Notes: a model not told the origin generated them from the letters alone. DNA of 64,000 nucleotides from Rosettibacter sp037481715 (GCA_037481715.1 JBBFLD010000008.1:1-64000), one strand, 5' to 3'. Positions 7,598 to 17,660 are shown, counted from the stretch's first letter. Made by a program: numbers and translations.

Positions 7598-8692
7598 TTA
7601 AAATTTTTTTGAAGGGTCGATTAGATTTATAAGTTTTCTTCCAATTTCATAATTATTGAGAAACCCAGTAAATAAATTTGCCGAAGGTCCGTATGAAAAA
7701 ATTCCTACAAAATTGGCAGTATGATGGTTTGTTGCCCATGTTAATTTTATTTGTTTTTTGTCTGAATCGTAACCTGTAATACCTGCGCTGCCTGTATCAT
7801 GGTCTGCTGTTACAATTACAAGTGTGTTTTTATTTTGTTTGGCAAATTTTAATGCTTCATCAATTGCTGTGAGAAAATCATTTATTTCGGAAAATAAATA
7901 TTCTTCATCATTTTTTTCAGCTGCCCAATCTATTTGAGAACCTTCAATCATTAAGAAAAAACCATTTTTATTTTTGCTTAAATATTTTATAGCTGATTTT
8001 GTCAACAATCCTAATGAATAATTTCTTTTATTTGCATGTGGGAGTGCATATTGTCCAAAGAGACCAAAAGATTTTTTTGTGATTGATTTTGTTAAAAGCT
8101 CGTCTGGTGTTTTAATTAATTCATAACCATGATTTATGAGTGAATCAATTAAATTTTTTGAGTCATTTCGTTTACCATCTGAATTAGATGAAAGGAAAAA
8201 ATCTGTTCCAGCACCAAATAAAATATCTACATTTGAGTTTGTTATCTGTTCTGCAATTTCAAATTCATCTTTTCTGCTTAATTGATGTGAAAGAAATGCT
8301 GCTGGCGTTGCGTTTGTAATTGAAGAAGTCGCAATTACTCCAGTAGACATTTTTTTCTTTTGAGCAATTGCAATAATGTTTTCAATAATATTCCCATTTT
8401 CGTCTATGCATAATCTTCCATTTTTGGTTTTGTAACCTGTTGCTAAGGCAGTTGCTCCTGCTGCTGAATCTGTAATTAAATTATCAGCTGAACTTGTATT
8501 CACTAATCCAATAGATTTAAATTCTTTTAGTGGATTATCTTTTGAGGAAATTATTGAAGCAGAAACTTGTGACAGCCCAAAACCATCACCTATTAATAAA
8601 ATTATATTTTTTGGTTTTTGATAATTTTGAGAAAAAGAAGTCGCAGTAAAGAGCACTGCGACAATTATTAAAGTAAAGAATTTTTTCAGCAT
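7598..8692 (-). CDS. Alkaline phosphatase, secreted
   Basis: Member of the alkaline phosphatase superfamily, 364 residues, exported: signal peptide MLKKFFTLIIVAVLFTATSFSQ. The metal-binding start IGDGFGLSQ (D36) and the phosphorylated serine in TDSAAGATALATGYK (S76) are clear, followed by the TNATPAAFLSH loop, IEGSQIDWAAEKND with metal-binding acidic residues, TADHDTG, and the late TNHHT histidines. All two-metal-site motifs seem present, so it should hydrolyse phosphate monoesters in the periplasm. It ends 18 bases before the lexA promoter and follows ilvE by 12 bases on the same strand. No Pho-box-like site was recognised. Confidence 0.93.
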   Translation of the reverse strand: MLKKFFTLIIVAVLFTATSFSQNYQKPKNIILLIGDGFGLSQVSASIISSKDNPLKEFKSIGLVNTSSADNLITDSAAGATALATGYKTKNGRLCIDENGNIIENIIAIAQKKKMSTGVIATSSITNATPAAFLSHQLSRKDEFEIAEQITNSNVDILFGAGTDFFLSSNSDGKRNDSKNLIDSLINHGYELIKTPDELLTKSITKKSFGLFGQYALPHANKRNYSLGLLTKSAIKYLSKNKNGFFLMIEGSQIDWAAEKNDEEYLFSEINDFLTAIDEALKFAKQNKNTLVIVTADHDTGSAGITGYDSDKKQIKLTWATNHHTANFVGIFSYGPSANLFTGFLNNYEIGRKLINLIDPSKKF

Positions 8693-8704
8693 TGGAGTTA
8701 AAAT

Positions 8705-9787
8705 TTATTCAACAAAAGTAATCCAGCCATAACGGTCTTGAATTTTTCCGTATTGAATTCCTGTTAATTCATCATATAATTTTGTAGCTAATTCTCCTGA
8801 TGTAGTATCACTGAATTGCAAAATTTTATCATTGTATTTCAATCTGCTTACAGAAGAAATTACAGCTGCTGTTCCTGTTCCAAATACTTCAATTAATTCT
8901 CCTTTATCATAAGCATCAATAACTTCTTGAATAGAAATTAATCTTTCGGAAACATTATAACCCCAATCTTTCAATAATTGAATTACGGACATACGAGTAA
9001 TTCCTGGCAATATTGAGCCGCTCAGCATTGGAGTTGCAACTTCATTTTTGAATCTAACAAAAATGTTCATTGCACCAACTTCTTCAATGTATTTTTGTTC
9101 TACTGCATCAAGCCAGAGAACTTGAGTGTAGCCTTCTTTTTTAGCTTCTAATTGTGCCAATAGTCCAGCAGCATAATTTCCTGCAGCTTTGCAATCTCCT
9201 GTTCCTTTTCTAACAGCTCGAACATACTTATCTGTAACCATTATTGGAACTGGCAAAAATCCTTCTGGATAATAAGGACCAACAGGACTAAGTATAATTA
9301 TGAATTTATAAGTATCAGCAGCACGAACTCCAAAGCATGGTTCAGTTGCAAAAATGAATGGTCTAATATAAAGTGAATATCCAGGTTTTGAAGGTATCCA
9401 ATCTTTATCAATTCTTACCAATTCTATAATTGCTTTCAATGCTAAATCAGGGTCAACTTCTGGGATGCATAATCTTTTTGCGGAACGATTTAGTCTTTTT
9501 ACATTTTCTTGAGGACGAAACAATGCTATTCTGCCATCGACTTGTTTGTATGCTTTTAATCCTTCAAAAATTGCTTGTCCATAATGAAAAACCATTGCAG
9601 CAGGATTTATACTTAAATTCTCATATTTTTTTATGGTAGGTTTTTGCCATCCACCTTTTGAAGCATCATAATCCATTTCGAAGATATGGTCTGTAAAAAC
9701 TTTACCGAACACTAAATTATCAGGCAATTCTACTTTGGATTTTCGTTCAACTTTTTCAATAATAATGTCTTCCATTTTATTCACCAT
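8705..9787 (-). CDS. ilvE: Branched-chain amino acid aminotransferase
   Basis: PLP-dependent fold-type IV transaminase making Val, Leu and Ile from their keto acids with glutamate as donor. The 360-residue length is that of the eukaryote/Bacillus-like (type II) BCAT group. Visible features are HYGQAIFEGLKAY (68-80), the PLP lysine in GDCKAAGNYAAG (K200), VGAMNIFV, the GSILPGITR phosphate loop and FGTGTAAV. It lies far from the ilv-leu operon (31-43 kb) that supplies its substrates. The ATG at 9787 lacks a clear ribosome site; a second ATG 12 bases inside is an alternative start. Confidence 0.94.
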   Translation of the reverse strand: MVNKMEDIIIEKVERKSKVELPDNLVFGKVFTDHIFEMDYDASKGGWQKPTIKKYENLSINPAAMVFHYGQAIFEGLKAYKQVDGRIALFRPQENVKRLNRSAKRLCIPEVDPDLALKAIIELVRIDKDWIPSKPGYSLYIRPFIFATEPCFGVRAADTYKFIIILSPVGPYYPEGFLPVPIMVTDKYVRAVRKGTGDCKAAGNYAAGLLAQLEAKKEGYTQVLWLDAVEQKYIEEVGAMNIFVRFKNEVATPMLSGSILPGITRMSVIQLLKDWGYNVSERLISIQEVIDAYDKGELIEVFGTGTAAVISSVSRLKYNDKILQFSDTTSGELATKLYDELTGIQYGKIQDRYGWITFVE

Positions 9788-9934
9788 AATTTGTTAATTT
9801 TTCTTTGTGCCTTGATATTTAATAATTTATTATGAATAAATTCTATTTCTCTTCTTTGCAATATATATGAAAATAATTAGTAATTGGCAATAAGAAAAGT
9901 TTTGCTTAATTTGAAAATAAAAGCGTGAAGTAAA

Positions 9935-10771
9935 ATGTTATTTAGCAGATTAGGCATTGCATTTACTTTTTCTCCAAATGCATTGAGACTTTTAAAAATT
10001 GCACATCGGCTTCAAAAATTATTTCAGTCAGAATTAATTATTATTCATGCAGGAGAAGATTCAAAAGAAATTCGTGAAAAAATTTTTACGATGATTAAAG
10101 AAGCAAATCTTCCTGATCACTCTTATGAAATAATTATCAGAGAAGGAGAAACATCAAAAACAATTTCTAAGATATGCGAAGAAAAGAATATTGACTTACT
10201 AATTTCAGGTGCATTAGAAAAAGAAAGTTTATTGAAGTATTATCTTGGTTCAGTAGCAAGAAGATTAATGCATGAATTACCTTGTTCATTATTGGTTATT
10301 GTAAACCCTGAAAATATATCTGATTCTTTTCAAAGATTCTGCGTAAATGTTGATTACTCGCCGCAAAACGAAGCTGCAGTAAAAAAAGCTTATGAGTTTG
10401 CAAAATTAGAAAACGCAAAAGAATTTATACTTGTTCGAGAGTTTCAAATTCCGGGACTTGCAATTACAATTTATGACGGCGGCGAAACAGACAGAGCAGA
10501 AAAGACAAGATTAGAAATTCAAAAAGAAGAGGAAGAGAAACTAAAAATTTTCTCTGATGAACTTAATCTGACAGGTTTAGAAGTAAAAAGAGTTTGTTTG
10601 TATGGAAAACAGGGCTGGGAATTGAAACAGTATGCAACTGATTCTAAAAGTGATTTGTTAGTAATTTCATCACCGCCAAAAAAATTAAAACTGTTTGATA
10701 AAATTTTTCAACACGATATTGAGTTTATATTGAATCAGCTTCCATGTTCATTACTAATAATTCGTTCCTGA
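9935..10771 (+). CDS. Tandem universal stress protein (UspA, two domains)
   Basis: 278 residues made of two Usp-like halves. The first (to about residue 127) ends in LLKYYLGSVARRLMHELPCSLLVIV, matching the helix and final strand of Usp domains. The second (about 130-278) ends with the parallel sequence FQHDIEFILNQLPCSLLIIRS. The GxxxxR..........S nucleotide-binding consensus is only partly kept, so ATP binding is uncertain. It lies 10 bases upstream of a cation/proton antiporter gene; Usp proteins beside or fused to CPA-type antiporters are common, so a role in regulating the transporter is likely. Confidence 0.88.
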   Translation: MLFSRLGIAFTFSPNALRLLKIAHRLQKLFQSELIIIHAGEDSKEIREKIFTMIKEANLPDHSYEIIIREGETSKTISKICEEKNIDLLISGALEKESLLKYYLGSVARRLMHELPCSLLVIVNPENISDSFQRFCVNVDYSPQNEAAVKKAYEFAKLENAKEFILVREFQIPGLAITIYDGGETDRAEKTRLEIQKEEEEKLKIFSDELNLTGLEVKRVCLYGKQGWELKQYATDSKSDLLVISSPPKKLKLFDKIFQHDIEFILNQLPCSLLIIRS

Positions 10772-10781
10772 AAAATTATTT

Positions 10782-12470
10782 ATGAATTTATCATCCACAG
10801 AAATAACAATATTTCTATTAAGCATAAGCATTATTCTCTTTTTTGCAAGAGGCTTTGGTGAATTATTCAGACTAATTAAACAGCCAATTGTCATTGGAGA
10901 AATAATTGCTGGAATTTTTTTAGGTCCTACAATTTTAGGTTCTCTATTCCCTGAATTTTATAATTCTATTTTTAATAAGCTTGATTCAGTTGCAATTGCA
11001 CTTCATGGAATCACATCTCTTGGGATTATTATGCTTTTAATTGTAACAGGAATTGAAATTGATATTTCTGTTATGATAAAACAAGGAAAGAAATCTTTTG
11101 TAATAAGTGTTATGGGAATTTTATTTCCATTTTTAATTGGATTTTTGAGTGCATACTTTTTTCCTTCTCAGCTTGGATTGACTAACTCTGATTTACATCT
11201 TGTATATTCACTTTTTATTGGAACAGCACTTTCTGTTACTGCTTTGCCTGTTGTTGCAAGAACTTTGATGGAATTAAATATTTTTAAGACAGAAGTGGGA
11301 TTTTCAATTATCACATCCGCAATGCTTATTGATTTGACTGGTTGGTTGATTTTTTCAGTTTTATTGGGAATTATCGGGAAAAGTCAATCAAATAATTTTG
11401 AAGTGTATGAAGTAATCTTAATTCTTGCTGCATTTACTCTGTTTGTATTTTTGTTCTTGAAAAAATTGATTGATAAAACATTAGGTTTCTCAAAAAAATA
11501 TCTCTCGAGTCCAGGGGCAATACTGAATATAATTTTTATACTTGGTTTTTTAAGTGCAGCATTTACAGAATATATTGGTATTCATGCAATATTTGGTGCA
11601 TTTATAATTGGAATTGCAATTGGAGATTCTGTTCATGTTACAGAAAATGTTAAAGAAATGATTAATCAACTTGTAACGAATATTTTTGCACCTTTATTTT
11701 TTGTTTCAATAGGTTTGAGGATTAATTTTATTCAAAACTTTGATTTCGCACTTGTGGGCATATTCTTATCACTGTCTCTTATAGGAAAATTATTTGGAGC
11801 TTATCTAGGAGCTAATTTATCGGGTTTTAATAAAAATGAATCATTAACTGTTGCATTTGGATTGAATGCTCATGGCACTATTGAAATTGTATTGGGAATG
11901 GTTGCCTATGAATCTGGATTAATCGACGAAAAAGTTTTTGTGTCATTAATAATCATGGCTTTAATTACAACCCTTACAAGTGCACCATTAATGAACATTT
12001 TTATAAAGAGAAGCAAAGCTTTGCTGAAATTATCCAATTTATTAAAACCTCAAAGCATTATATTTACAAATGCAGATAATAAGGAAGAATTAATAAAACA
12101 ACTATGCAAGAATATTTATCAAACAAATAACATAATTGATTATGAAAAATTAGTTGCTCGGGTAATTGAAAGAGAAAATCAAATGTCAACGGGATTAGAA
12201 AATCATTTAGCTGTTCCTCATGCAAGAATGAATATTAAAGTTCCTATTGTTGCACTTGCAATTCATAAAAATGGAATTGATTTTAATTCTCTTGATAATC
12301 TTCCAGCTAAATTGATAATTCTTTTAATTACACCAGAGGATAACCCAGAAATGCAGCTCGAATTACTCTCTGAAATTGCATTGAAATTGAGTAACAAAAA
12401 TTTTATAGAAGAATTGATAAAATCTGAAAATGCCGATGAAGTAATTTCTAAAATCAAACTACTTTATTAG
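10782..12470 (+). CDS. CPA2-family cation/proton antiporter with C-terminal PTS EIIA domain
   Basis: 562 residues. The first 400 form a multi-helix KefB/NhaA-like exchanger: PIVIGEIIAGIFLGPTILG, the unwound-helix stretch TALPVVARTL, SAMLIDLTGWLIF with its acidic residue, IHAIFGAFIIGIAIG and NAHGTIEIVLGMVAYESG. The final 150 residues resemble a fructose-type PTS EIIA domain, with the phosphorylatable histidine in ENHLAVPHARM (H480). The fusion suggests control of ion flux by PTS or nitrogen-PTS phosphorylation. No PTS partner genes occur in this window. It follows the Usp gene by 10 bases and precedes the MlaE-type permease by 24 bases. Confidence 0.9.
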   Translation: MNLSSTEITIFLLSISIILFFARGFGELFRLIKQPIVIGEIIAGIFLGPTILGSLFPEFYNSIFNKLDSVAIALHGITSLGIIMLLIVTGIEIDISVMIKQGKKSFVISVMGILFPFLIGFLSAYFFPSQLGLTNSDLHLVYSLFIGTALSVTALPVVARTLMELNIFKTEVGFSIITSAMLIDLTGWLIFSVLLGIIGKSQSNNFEVYEVILILAAFTLFVFLFLKKLIDKTLGFSKKYLSSPGAILNIIFILGFLSAAFTEYIGIHAIFGAFIIGIAIGDSVHVTENVKEMINQLVTNIFAPLFFVSIGLRINFIQNFDFALVGIFLSLSLIGKLFGAYLGANLSGFNKNESLTVAFGLNAHGTIEIVLGMVAYESGLIDEKVFVSLIIMALITTLTSAPLMNIFIKRSKALLKLSNLLKPQSIIFTNADNKEELIKQLCKNIYQTNNIIDYEKLVARVIERENQMSTGLENHLAVPHARMNIKVPIVALAIHKNGIDFNSLDNLPAKLIILLITPEDNPEMQLELLSEIALKLSNKNFIEELIKSENADEVISKIKLLY

Positions 12471-12494
12471 TTTTGTCAAAAAAATTTTTTATCT

Positions 12495-13268
12495 ATGATA
12501 CTTAACATATTTCAAAAGATTGGGAATAAGACATTATATTTTTTCCAGGAGAGCGGACAGGTATTTAAATTACTTGGCGAAATTTTTTTTTATGCTCCGT
12601 CATTAATAAAAGGAAGAAAAAATTTTTTATATCAGATGGAGCATATTGGAGTAAATTCATTACCTCTTGTATTTATAATTGCAATTTTTACTGGTGCAGT
12701 ATCTGCATGGCAGGCTGCATATCAATTAAAAGGATTGGCACCACTTTCTTTTTTAGGAGCTGCAACAAGCAGGGCAATAATCACTGAGCTTGGTCCAGTT
12801 CTAACAGCAATTGTAATTGCAGGTAGAGTAGGCGCATCAATCGCAGCCGAACTTGGTTCAATGAAAGTTACAGAACAAATTGATGCTCTTGAAACCATGG
12901 GCATAAGTCCTGTTAGATTTTTAGCTACACCTCGTTTCTTTGCATCAATTGTTATGATGCCTATTCTTGTAGTCTTTGCTAATGTAATTGCTACTATTGG
13001 TGCATATTTTATTTCAAATTTTTTTCTGGGTGTTTCCTACAGTGTTTTTTTCGAATCCGTAAGAAGATATTTTATTTTTGGCGATTTTATGTTCGGTCTG
13101 TTTAAAGGAATGGTATTCGGTGGAGTAACATCATTGCTTGGGTGTCATATTGGTTTTAAGACCGAAGGAGGTGCAGAAGGTGTTGGTTTATCTACAATCC
13201 GATCTTTTGTATTAAGTTCTGCATTGATTCTAATCTTGGATTATATACTCTGGACAATAGTATTTTAA
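12495..13268 (+). CDS. MlaE-type ABC transporter permease
   Basis: 257-residue integral membrane protein of the MlaE/YrbE family, the permease of ABC systems that move phospholipids (or other lipids) between inner and outer membranes. The signature GRVGASIAAELGSMKVTEQ followed by IDALETMGISPVRFLATPR is intact, and five to six hydrophobic segments are visible. The ATPase (MlaF) and MCE-domain (MlaD) genes that normally follow are not present: the next 246 bases are non-coding and an aminotransferase comes next. The partners must be encoded elsewhere. No clear ribosome site precedes the ATG. Confidence 0.9.
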   Translation: MILNIFQKIGNKTLYFFQESGQVFKLLGEIFFYAPSLIKGRKNFLYQMEHIGVNSLPLVFIIAIFTGAVSAWQAAYQLKGLAPLSFLGAATSRAIITELGPVLTAIVIAGRVGASIAAELGSMKVTEQIDALETMGISPVRFLATPRFFASIVMMPILVVFANVIATIGAYFISNFFLGVSYSVFFESVRRYFIFGDFMFGLFKGMVFGGVTSLLGCHIGFKTEGGAEGVGLSTIRSFVLSSALILILDYILWTIVF

Positions 13269-13514
13269 TTTTATTATCATCTTCGAATGACAAATTGATG
13301 ATTTATTTAACTTACTAATATCTATTAATTCTCTGTGTAATAATTAAAAGCATAACCTCCAAAATACAATTAGCACAAAAAAATTATTATTGAGTTGACA
13401 ATCATTTTTTTCAATCATAATTAATCTGATTGATTCAATTTCATAAAAATTTCTTGGAATATATTTTATTTTAAAACTAATTTAACTTTTGTAAATAAAT
13501 TAAATGAGGAGATA

Positions 13515-14726
13515 ATGAATAGTTTTTTTATTAAACCTGCAAAGAGAACAGAGAATGTAACTTATGCTGTAAGAGATATTGTTGTGCTTGCTGATGAAGT
13601 TGCTAAGAAAGGAAAAGAAATGCTCTATTTGAATATTGGCGATCCAAATCTTTTTGACTTTGAACCTCCAAGACATTTAATCGAAGAAACTTACAAAGCA
13701 ATGTTGAAAAATTATAATGGTTATGCACCTTCATCTGGAATTAAACCTGCAATAGAAGCTATCGAAAAAGAAGCAGAAAGAAAAGGAATTAAAAATATTC
13801 AAGATATTTTTATAACAACCGGCGCAAGCGAAGCAATTGATATTTGCTTAACAGCATTATTGAACGAAGGTGAAAATGTTTTGACTCCTACACCCGGTTA
13901 TCCACTTTATACTGCAATTCAGAGTAAACTGCAGTTGTTTGAAAATCCTTATTATCTAAAAGAAGATAATGGCTGGCAGCCTGATATTGATGATATTAAA
14001 AGTAAAATAAATGAAAAGACAAGAGCAATCATCATCATTAATCCAAATAATCCAACAGGTTCGAATGCATCAAAAGAAACTTTGCAGCAAATAATAGATA
14101 TTGCAATTGAACATAATCTTGTAATCTTTTCTGATGAAATTTATGATAAACTTTTGATGGATGGAGAAACTCATGTTTCAATTGCTTCGCTTAATCCTGA
14201 AGTTCCAGTTGTAACTTTTGGAGGATTATCAAAAAATTATATGGTTCCAGGTTTTAGAATTGGCTGGGGAATTGTGAGCGGAAATAAAGAATCATTAAAA
14301 GACTACATTGATGCAATTAATAAATTGCTTAGAGCAAGATTGTGTGCTAATCATCCTGAACAATATGGAATTGCACCATCATTGCTTGGCGACCAATCTC
14401 ATCTGGAATTAGCTGTGAAAAAATTAACAAGCAGAAGAAATTTAACTGTTAAAATGCTGAATTCAATTCCAGGAATTTCATGTGTTGAACCTCGAGGAGC
14501 ATTTTATGCTTTCCCAAGAATTCATAATATCAAAGATGATGTACATTGGACTTCGGAATTAATCAAGGAAACTGGAGTTGTTGTTGTGCCTGGCAGTGGT
14601 TTTGGACAATTGCCGGGAACAAATCATTTTAGAGTTGTTTTTCTTCCCCCAGAAGAAATTCTTGAAAAGGCTTTTAATGCAATTTCAAAGTTCCATGAAA
14701 AATATATGAATACTTTTTCAAATTGA
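13515..14726 (+). CDS. Class I aminotransferase, alanine transaminase-like
   Basis: 403-residue PLP enzyme of fold type I. Marks are YLNIGDPN (38-45), YAPSSGI, TTGASEAID (101-109), NPNNPTGS (176-183), SDEIYDKL and the PLP lysine in GGLSKNYMVPGFRIGW (K240), with FRVVFLPP near the end. The pattern, including the GDP-N and SKNYxxPGxRxGW strings, fits the AlaA/alanine-pyruvate transaminase subgroup, but aspartate transaminase relatives cannot be excluded by eye. The ATG has GAGGAG upstream. It appears monocistronic: a 246-base gap with nothing recognisable precedes it and a hairpin terminator follows. Confidence 0.9.
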   Translation: MNSFFIKPAKRTENVTYAVRDIVVLADEVAKKGKEMLYLNIGDPNLFDFEPPRHLIEETYKAMLKNYNGYAPSSGIKPAIEAIEKEAERKGIKNIQDIFITTGASEAIDICLTALLNEGENVLTPTPGYPLYTAIQSKLQLFENPYYLKEDNGWQPDIDDIKSKINEKTRAIIIINPNNPTGSNASKETLQQIIDIAIEHNLVIFSDEIYDKLLMDGETHVSIASLNPEVPVVTFGGLSKNYMVPGFRIGWGIVSGNKESLKDYIDAINKLLRARLCANHPEQYGIAPSLLGDQSHLELAVKKLTSRRNLTVKMLNSIPGISCVEPRGAFYAFPRIHNIKDDVHWTSELIKETGVVVVPGSGFGQLPGTNHFRVVFLPPEEILEKAFNAISKFHEKYMNTFSN

Positions 14727-14736
14727 TTTAATAAAA

Positions 14737-14765
14737 AAGGCTTTAGACATTTTGCCTAAAGCCTT
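14737..14765. terminator. Bidirectional terminator between convergent genes
   Basis: AAGGCTTTAG (14737-14746) pairs perfectly with CTAAAGCCTT (14756-14765) across a 9-base loop. A-rich sequence precedes it and short T/A-rich sequence follows, so it can act on either strand between the converging aminotransferase and xylA. Confidence 0.8.
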
Positions 14766-14796
14766 CTAAAAATAATTTCGAATTGTGTTAGAAATT

Positions 14797-16125
14797 TTAG
14801 ATATACATATTAATCATTTGTTCTAACAATTCCTGTTTGCCGCTGATTAATTTTGGTTCTCCATATTTGATTGCTAATTCACGCAGGTCTTCAAGCTTGA
14901 GTTCCCCTTTTTCGAATTTTGCACCATCACCACTGTCAAAAGATGCATATCTTTCTTTCCGAATTTTTTTGTAATCCGATTCATTAAGAATTTTTTCTGC
15001 TACAATTAATGCTCTTGCAAAAGCATCCATTCCTGCAATGTGAGCAATGAATAAATCTTCAATGTCGGTAGAATTTCTTCTAACTTTTGCATCGAAATTT
15101 ACACCGCCTGTTCCAAAACCACCTGCTTCTGCAATCACAAGCATTGCTTCAACTAATTCATAAATGTTGATTGGGAATTGGTCTGTATCCCATCCATTTT
15201 GATAATCACCACGATTAGCATCAATACTTCCAAATAATCCGGCATCAACTGCACATTGAATTTCATGCTGGAATGTGTGTCCTGCTAAAGTAGCATGATT
15301 AACTTCGATGTTCAGTTTAAAATCTTTATCCAATCCAAAGTATCTTAAAAATCCAATTACAGTTTCAACATCGTAATCATATTGATGTTTTGAAGGTTCC
15401 ATTGGTTTGGGTTCAATAAGAAAAGTGCCCTTGAAACCATTACGACGGCCATAATCTTTTGCTAATTCAAGAAATTTAGCCATGTGTTCTTTTTCTCTTT
15501 TCATGTTTGTATTAAGAAGAGTTAAATAGCCTTCTCGACCTCCCCAGAATACATAATTTTCGCCGCCGAGTTCAATTGTAGCATCAATTGCTCTTTTAAC
15601 TTGAGTAGCTGCATAAGTTACCACATGAAAATCGGGATTGGTTGCAGCACCATTCATATAACGAGGATGGGAGAATAAATTTGCAGTGCCCCATAATAAT
15701 TTTACACCCGAAGCTTTTTGTTTTTCTTTAGCATAGTCAATCATTATCTGAAGTCTCTTGTCTGATTCTTCAATTGTATCACCTTCTTCAACTAAATCAA
15801 AATCATGGAAGCAGTAGAATGGTAATCCTAATTTGGTAACGAATTCAAAAGCAGCATCCATTTTTGCTTTGCCGCGGGAAATTGGGTCTTTTTCCTGGTT
15901 CCATGGAAGAACTTTTGTTCCTCTTCCAAATGGGTCAGATAATTCAGAACAGAAGCTGTGCCAGTAAGCCGCTGAAAATCTGAAATATTCTTTCATTGTT
16001 TTTCCAAAAACAATTCGATTTTCATCATACCACTTAAATGCTAATGGATTTTTGGAATCTTTTCCTTCATACTGAATTTTTCCGATTCCTTTGAAATATT
16101 CTTTGTTTCCTATTAATACGTCCAT
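14797..16125 (-). CDS. xylA: Xylose isomerase
   Basis: Interconverts D-xylose and D-xylulose, first step of the bacterial isomerase route; cytosolic, needs two divalent metals. The 442-residue length fits class II isomerases. Visible motifs are FHDFDLVEEG with the catalytic His/Asp pair, WGGREGY, the metal site TFLIEPKPMEPSKHQYDYD, NIEVNHATLAGHTFQHE, GSIDANRGD and TGGVNFDAKVRR. It is the second gene of a two-gene minus-strand operon, 25 bases after xylB, and ends at the shared terminator. It has an AGAGGTG ribosome site. Regulation is probably by the divergent Nudix-type protein. Confidence 0.97.
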   Translation of the reverse strand: MDVLIGNKEYFKGIGKIQYEGKDSKNPLAFKWYDENRIVFGKTMKEYFRFSAAYWHSFCSELSDPFGRGTKVLPWNQEKDPISRGKAKMDAAFEFVTKLGLPFYCFHDFDLVEEGDTIEESDKRLQIMIDYAKEKQKASGVKLLWGTANLFSHPRYMNGAATNPDFHVVTYAATQVKRAIDATIELGGENYVFWGGREGYLTLLNTNMKREKEHMAKFLELAKDYGRRNGFKGTFLIEPKPMEPSKHQYDYDVETVIGFLRYFGLDKDFKLNIEVNHATLAGHTFQHEIQCAVDAGLFGSIDANRGDYQNGWDTDQFPINIYELVEAMLVIAEAGGFGTGGVNFDAKVRRNSTDIEDLFIAHIAGMDAFARALIVAEKILNESDYKKIRKERYASFDSGDGAKFEKGELKLEDLRELAIKYGEPKLISGKQELLEQMINMYI

Positions 16126-16150
16126 ATGTTCACCTCTTTTTGTTAATGAT

Positions 16151-17632
16151 TTATAGAAATTTTTTTAATTGTTCAATCCAGCTATTGTATGCGTTCATGG
16201 TTTTTTCAATTAATTCTGGTTTGTGATTTATGATATTAATCTTTTCTAAATTTCTAAAAGCTTCATCGAAAGATTTATAATAATTAGCACCATAAGCAGC
16301 TCCTCTTGCTGCACCTTGTGCACCATCAGTATCGTAAAGTTCAATTGTTGCCTGTGTTAAATTTGCGAGTGTTTCTCTGAATATTGGGCTTAAAAATAAA
16401 TTAGAATTGCCAGCTCGAATAATATTTACATTCAAGCCCATTTCATTTATAATTTCAATTCCGTATTTGAATGAAAATGCAATTCCTTCTTGAACTGCGC
16501 GGAAAAAATGAGCTTTTGTATGGCGGTTAAAATCAACATTAAGAAAATGACTCCAGATGTTCTTGTTTTCAAGCATTCTTTCTGCACCATTGCCAAAAGG
16601 TAAAATTGTTAAGCCTTCACATCCAATATCAATTTTTTCAGCAAGATTATTCATTTCATTATAACTTAAATCCGAAGCCATATTTTTTCTAATGAATGAA
16701 TTAAGAATCCCGGTTCCATTAATGCAAAGCAATACTCCAATGCGAGTTTGTTCAGAAGAATGATTTACATGAGCAAATTGATTGACACGGGATTTTTTAT
16801 CGTAATTTAATTTGTCGATTACTGCATAAACAACACCCGATGTTCCAGCTGTTGCTGCAATTTCTCCAGGGTTCAGCACATTAAGTGAAAATGCGTTGTT
16901 TGGCTGGTCGCCAGCACGATATGAAATTACTATACCTTCTTTTAAGCCTAATTCTTCGGCAGCAGATTTAGTTAATTTCCCTTGAACTGAAAAAGTGGGA
17001 ACAACATCAGGAAGCAGTGATTCATCAATTCCATAAAAATCGAGAATTTTTTTTGAAAGCGAATTTGATTTAAAGTCCCAGAATATTCCTTCCGACAAAC
17101 CTGAAACTGTTGTGTTTATTTCATCTGTTAATTTCATTGCAATGAAATCACCAGGAAGCATTATCTTGTAAATGTTTTTATAAATGTCAGGCTCATTTTC
17201 TTTTATCCATCTTAACTTTGAAGCAGTAAAATTTCCGGGTGAATTCAATAAATTATTTAAGCAATAATCTTCTCCAATTTTTTGAAATGCATTATTTCCA
17301 ATTTCAACTGCACGACTATCGCACCAGATTATTGAAGGTCTTAAAACTTTTTTGTTTTTATCAACTACAACCAATCCATGCATCTGATAGGAAATGCCAA
17401 TAGATTTTATTTGTTCTGCATTAATATTTGTTTTTTGAATTAATTGCTTTGTAAGTATTTTGACATATTCCCACCAGATTTCAGGGTCCTGCTCTGCCCA
17501 GCCAGGTTTGGGCGAACTGATTTGCATTTCCTGCTCAGGATAATAACCTTGAATTATTGCTTTCCCTTTTTCGATATCCAGGATTGAACATTTAATTGAT
17601 GAGCTTCCAATGTCATATCCAATAGAGTACAA
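16151..17632 (-). CDS. xylB: Xylulokinase
   Basis: FGGY-family sugar kinase phosphorylating D-xylulose to xylulose 5-phosphate for the pentose phosphate pathway. 493 residues, normal length. The N-terminal phosphate loop YDIGSSSIKCSILD, ISYQMHGLVVVD and RPSIIWCDSRA are visible, together with PGDFIAMKLT, the ATAGTSGVVYA adenosine loop and the late AGNSNLFLSPIFRE and QGAARGAA. The start is a TTG with AGGAGGT 6 bases upstream; no ATG lies near. It is first in the operon and divergent from the Nudix regulator. Confidence 0.96.
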   Translation of the reverse strand: MYSIGYDIGSSSIKCSILDIEKGKAIIQGYYPEQEMQISSPKPGWAEQDPEIWWEYVKILTKQLIQKTNINAEQIKSIGISYQMHGLVVVDKNKKVLRPSIIWCDSRAVEIGNNAFQKIGEDYCLNNLLNSPGNFTASKLRWIKENEPDIYKNIYKIMLPGDFIAMKLTDEINTTVSGLSEGIFWDFKSNSLSKKILDFYGIDESLLPDVVPTFSVQGKLTKSAAEELGLKEGIVISYRAGDQPNNAFSLNVLNPGEIAATAGTSGVVYAVIDKLNYDKKSRVNQFAHVNHSSEQTRIGVLLCINGTGILNSFIRKNMASDLSYNEMNNLAEKIDIGCEGLTILPFGNGAERMLENKNIWSHFLNVDFNRHTKAHFFRAVQEGIAFSFKYGIEIINEMGLNVNIIRAGNSNLFLSPIFRETLANLTQATIELYDTDGAQGAARGAAYGANYYKSFDEAFRNLEKINIINHKPELIEKTMNAYNSWIEQLKKFL

Positions 17633-17660
17633 TTTTACCTCCTATTGTTCTAAAAATTAT

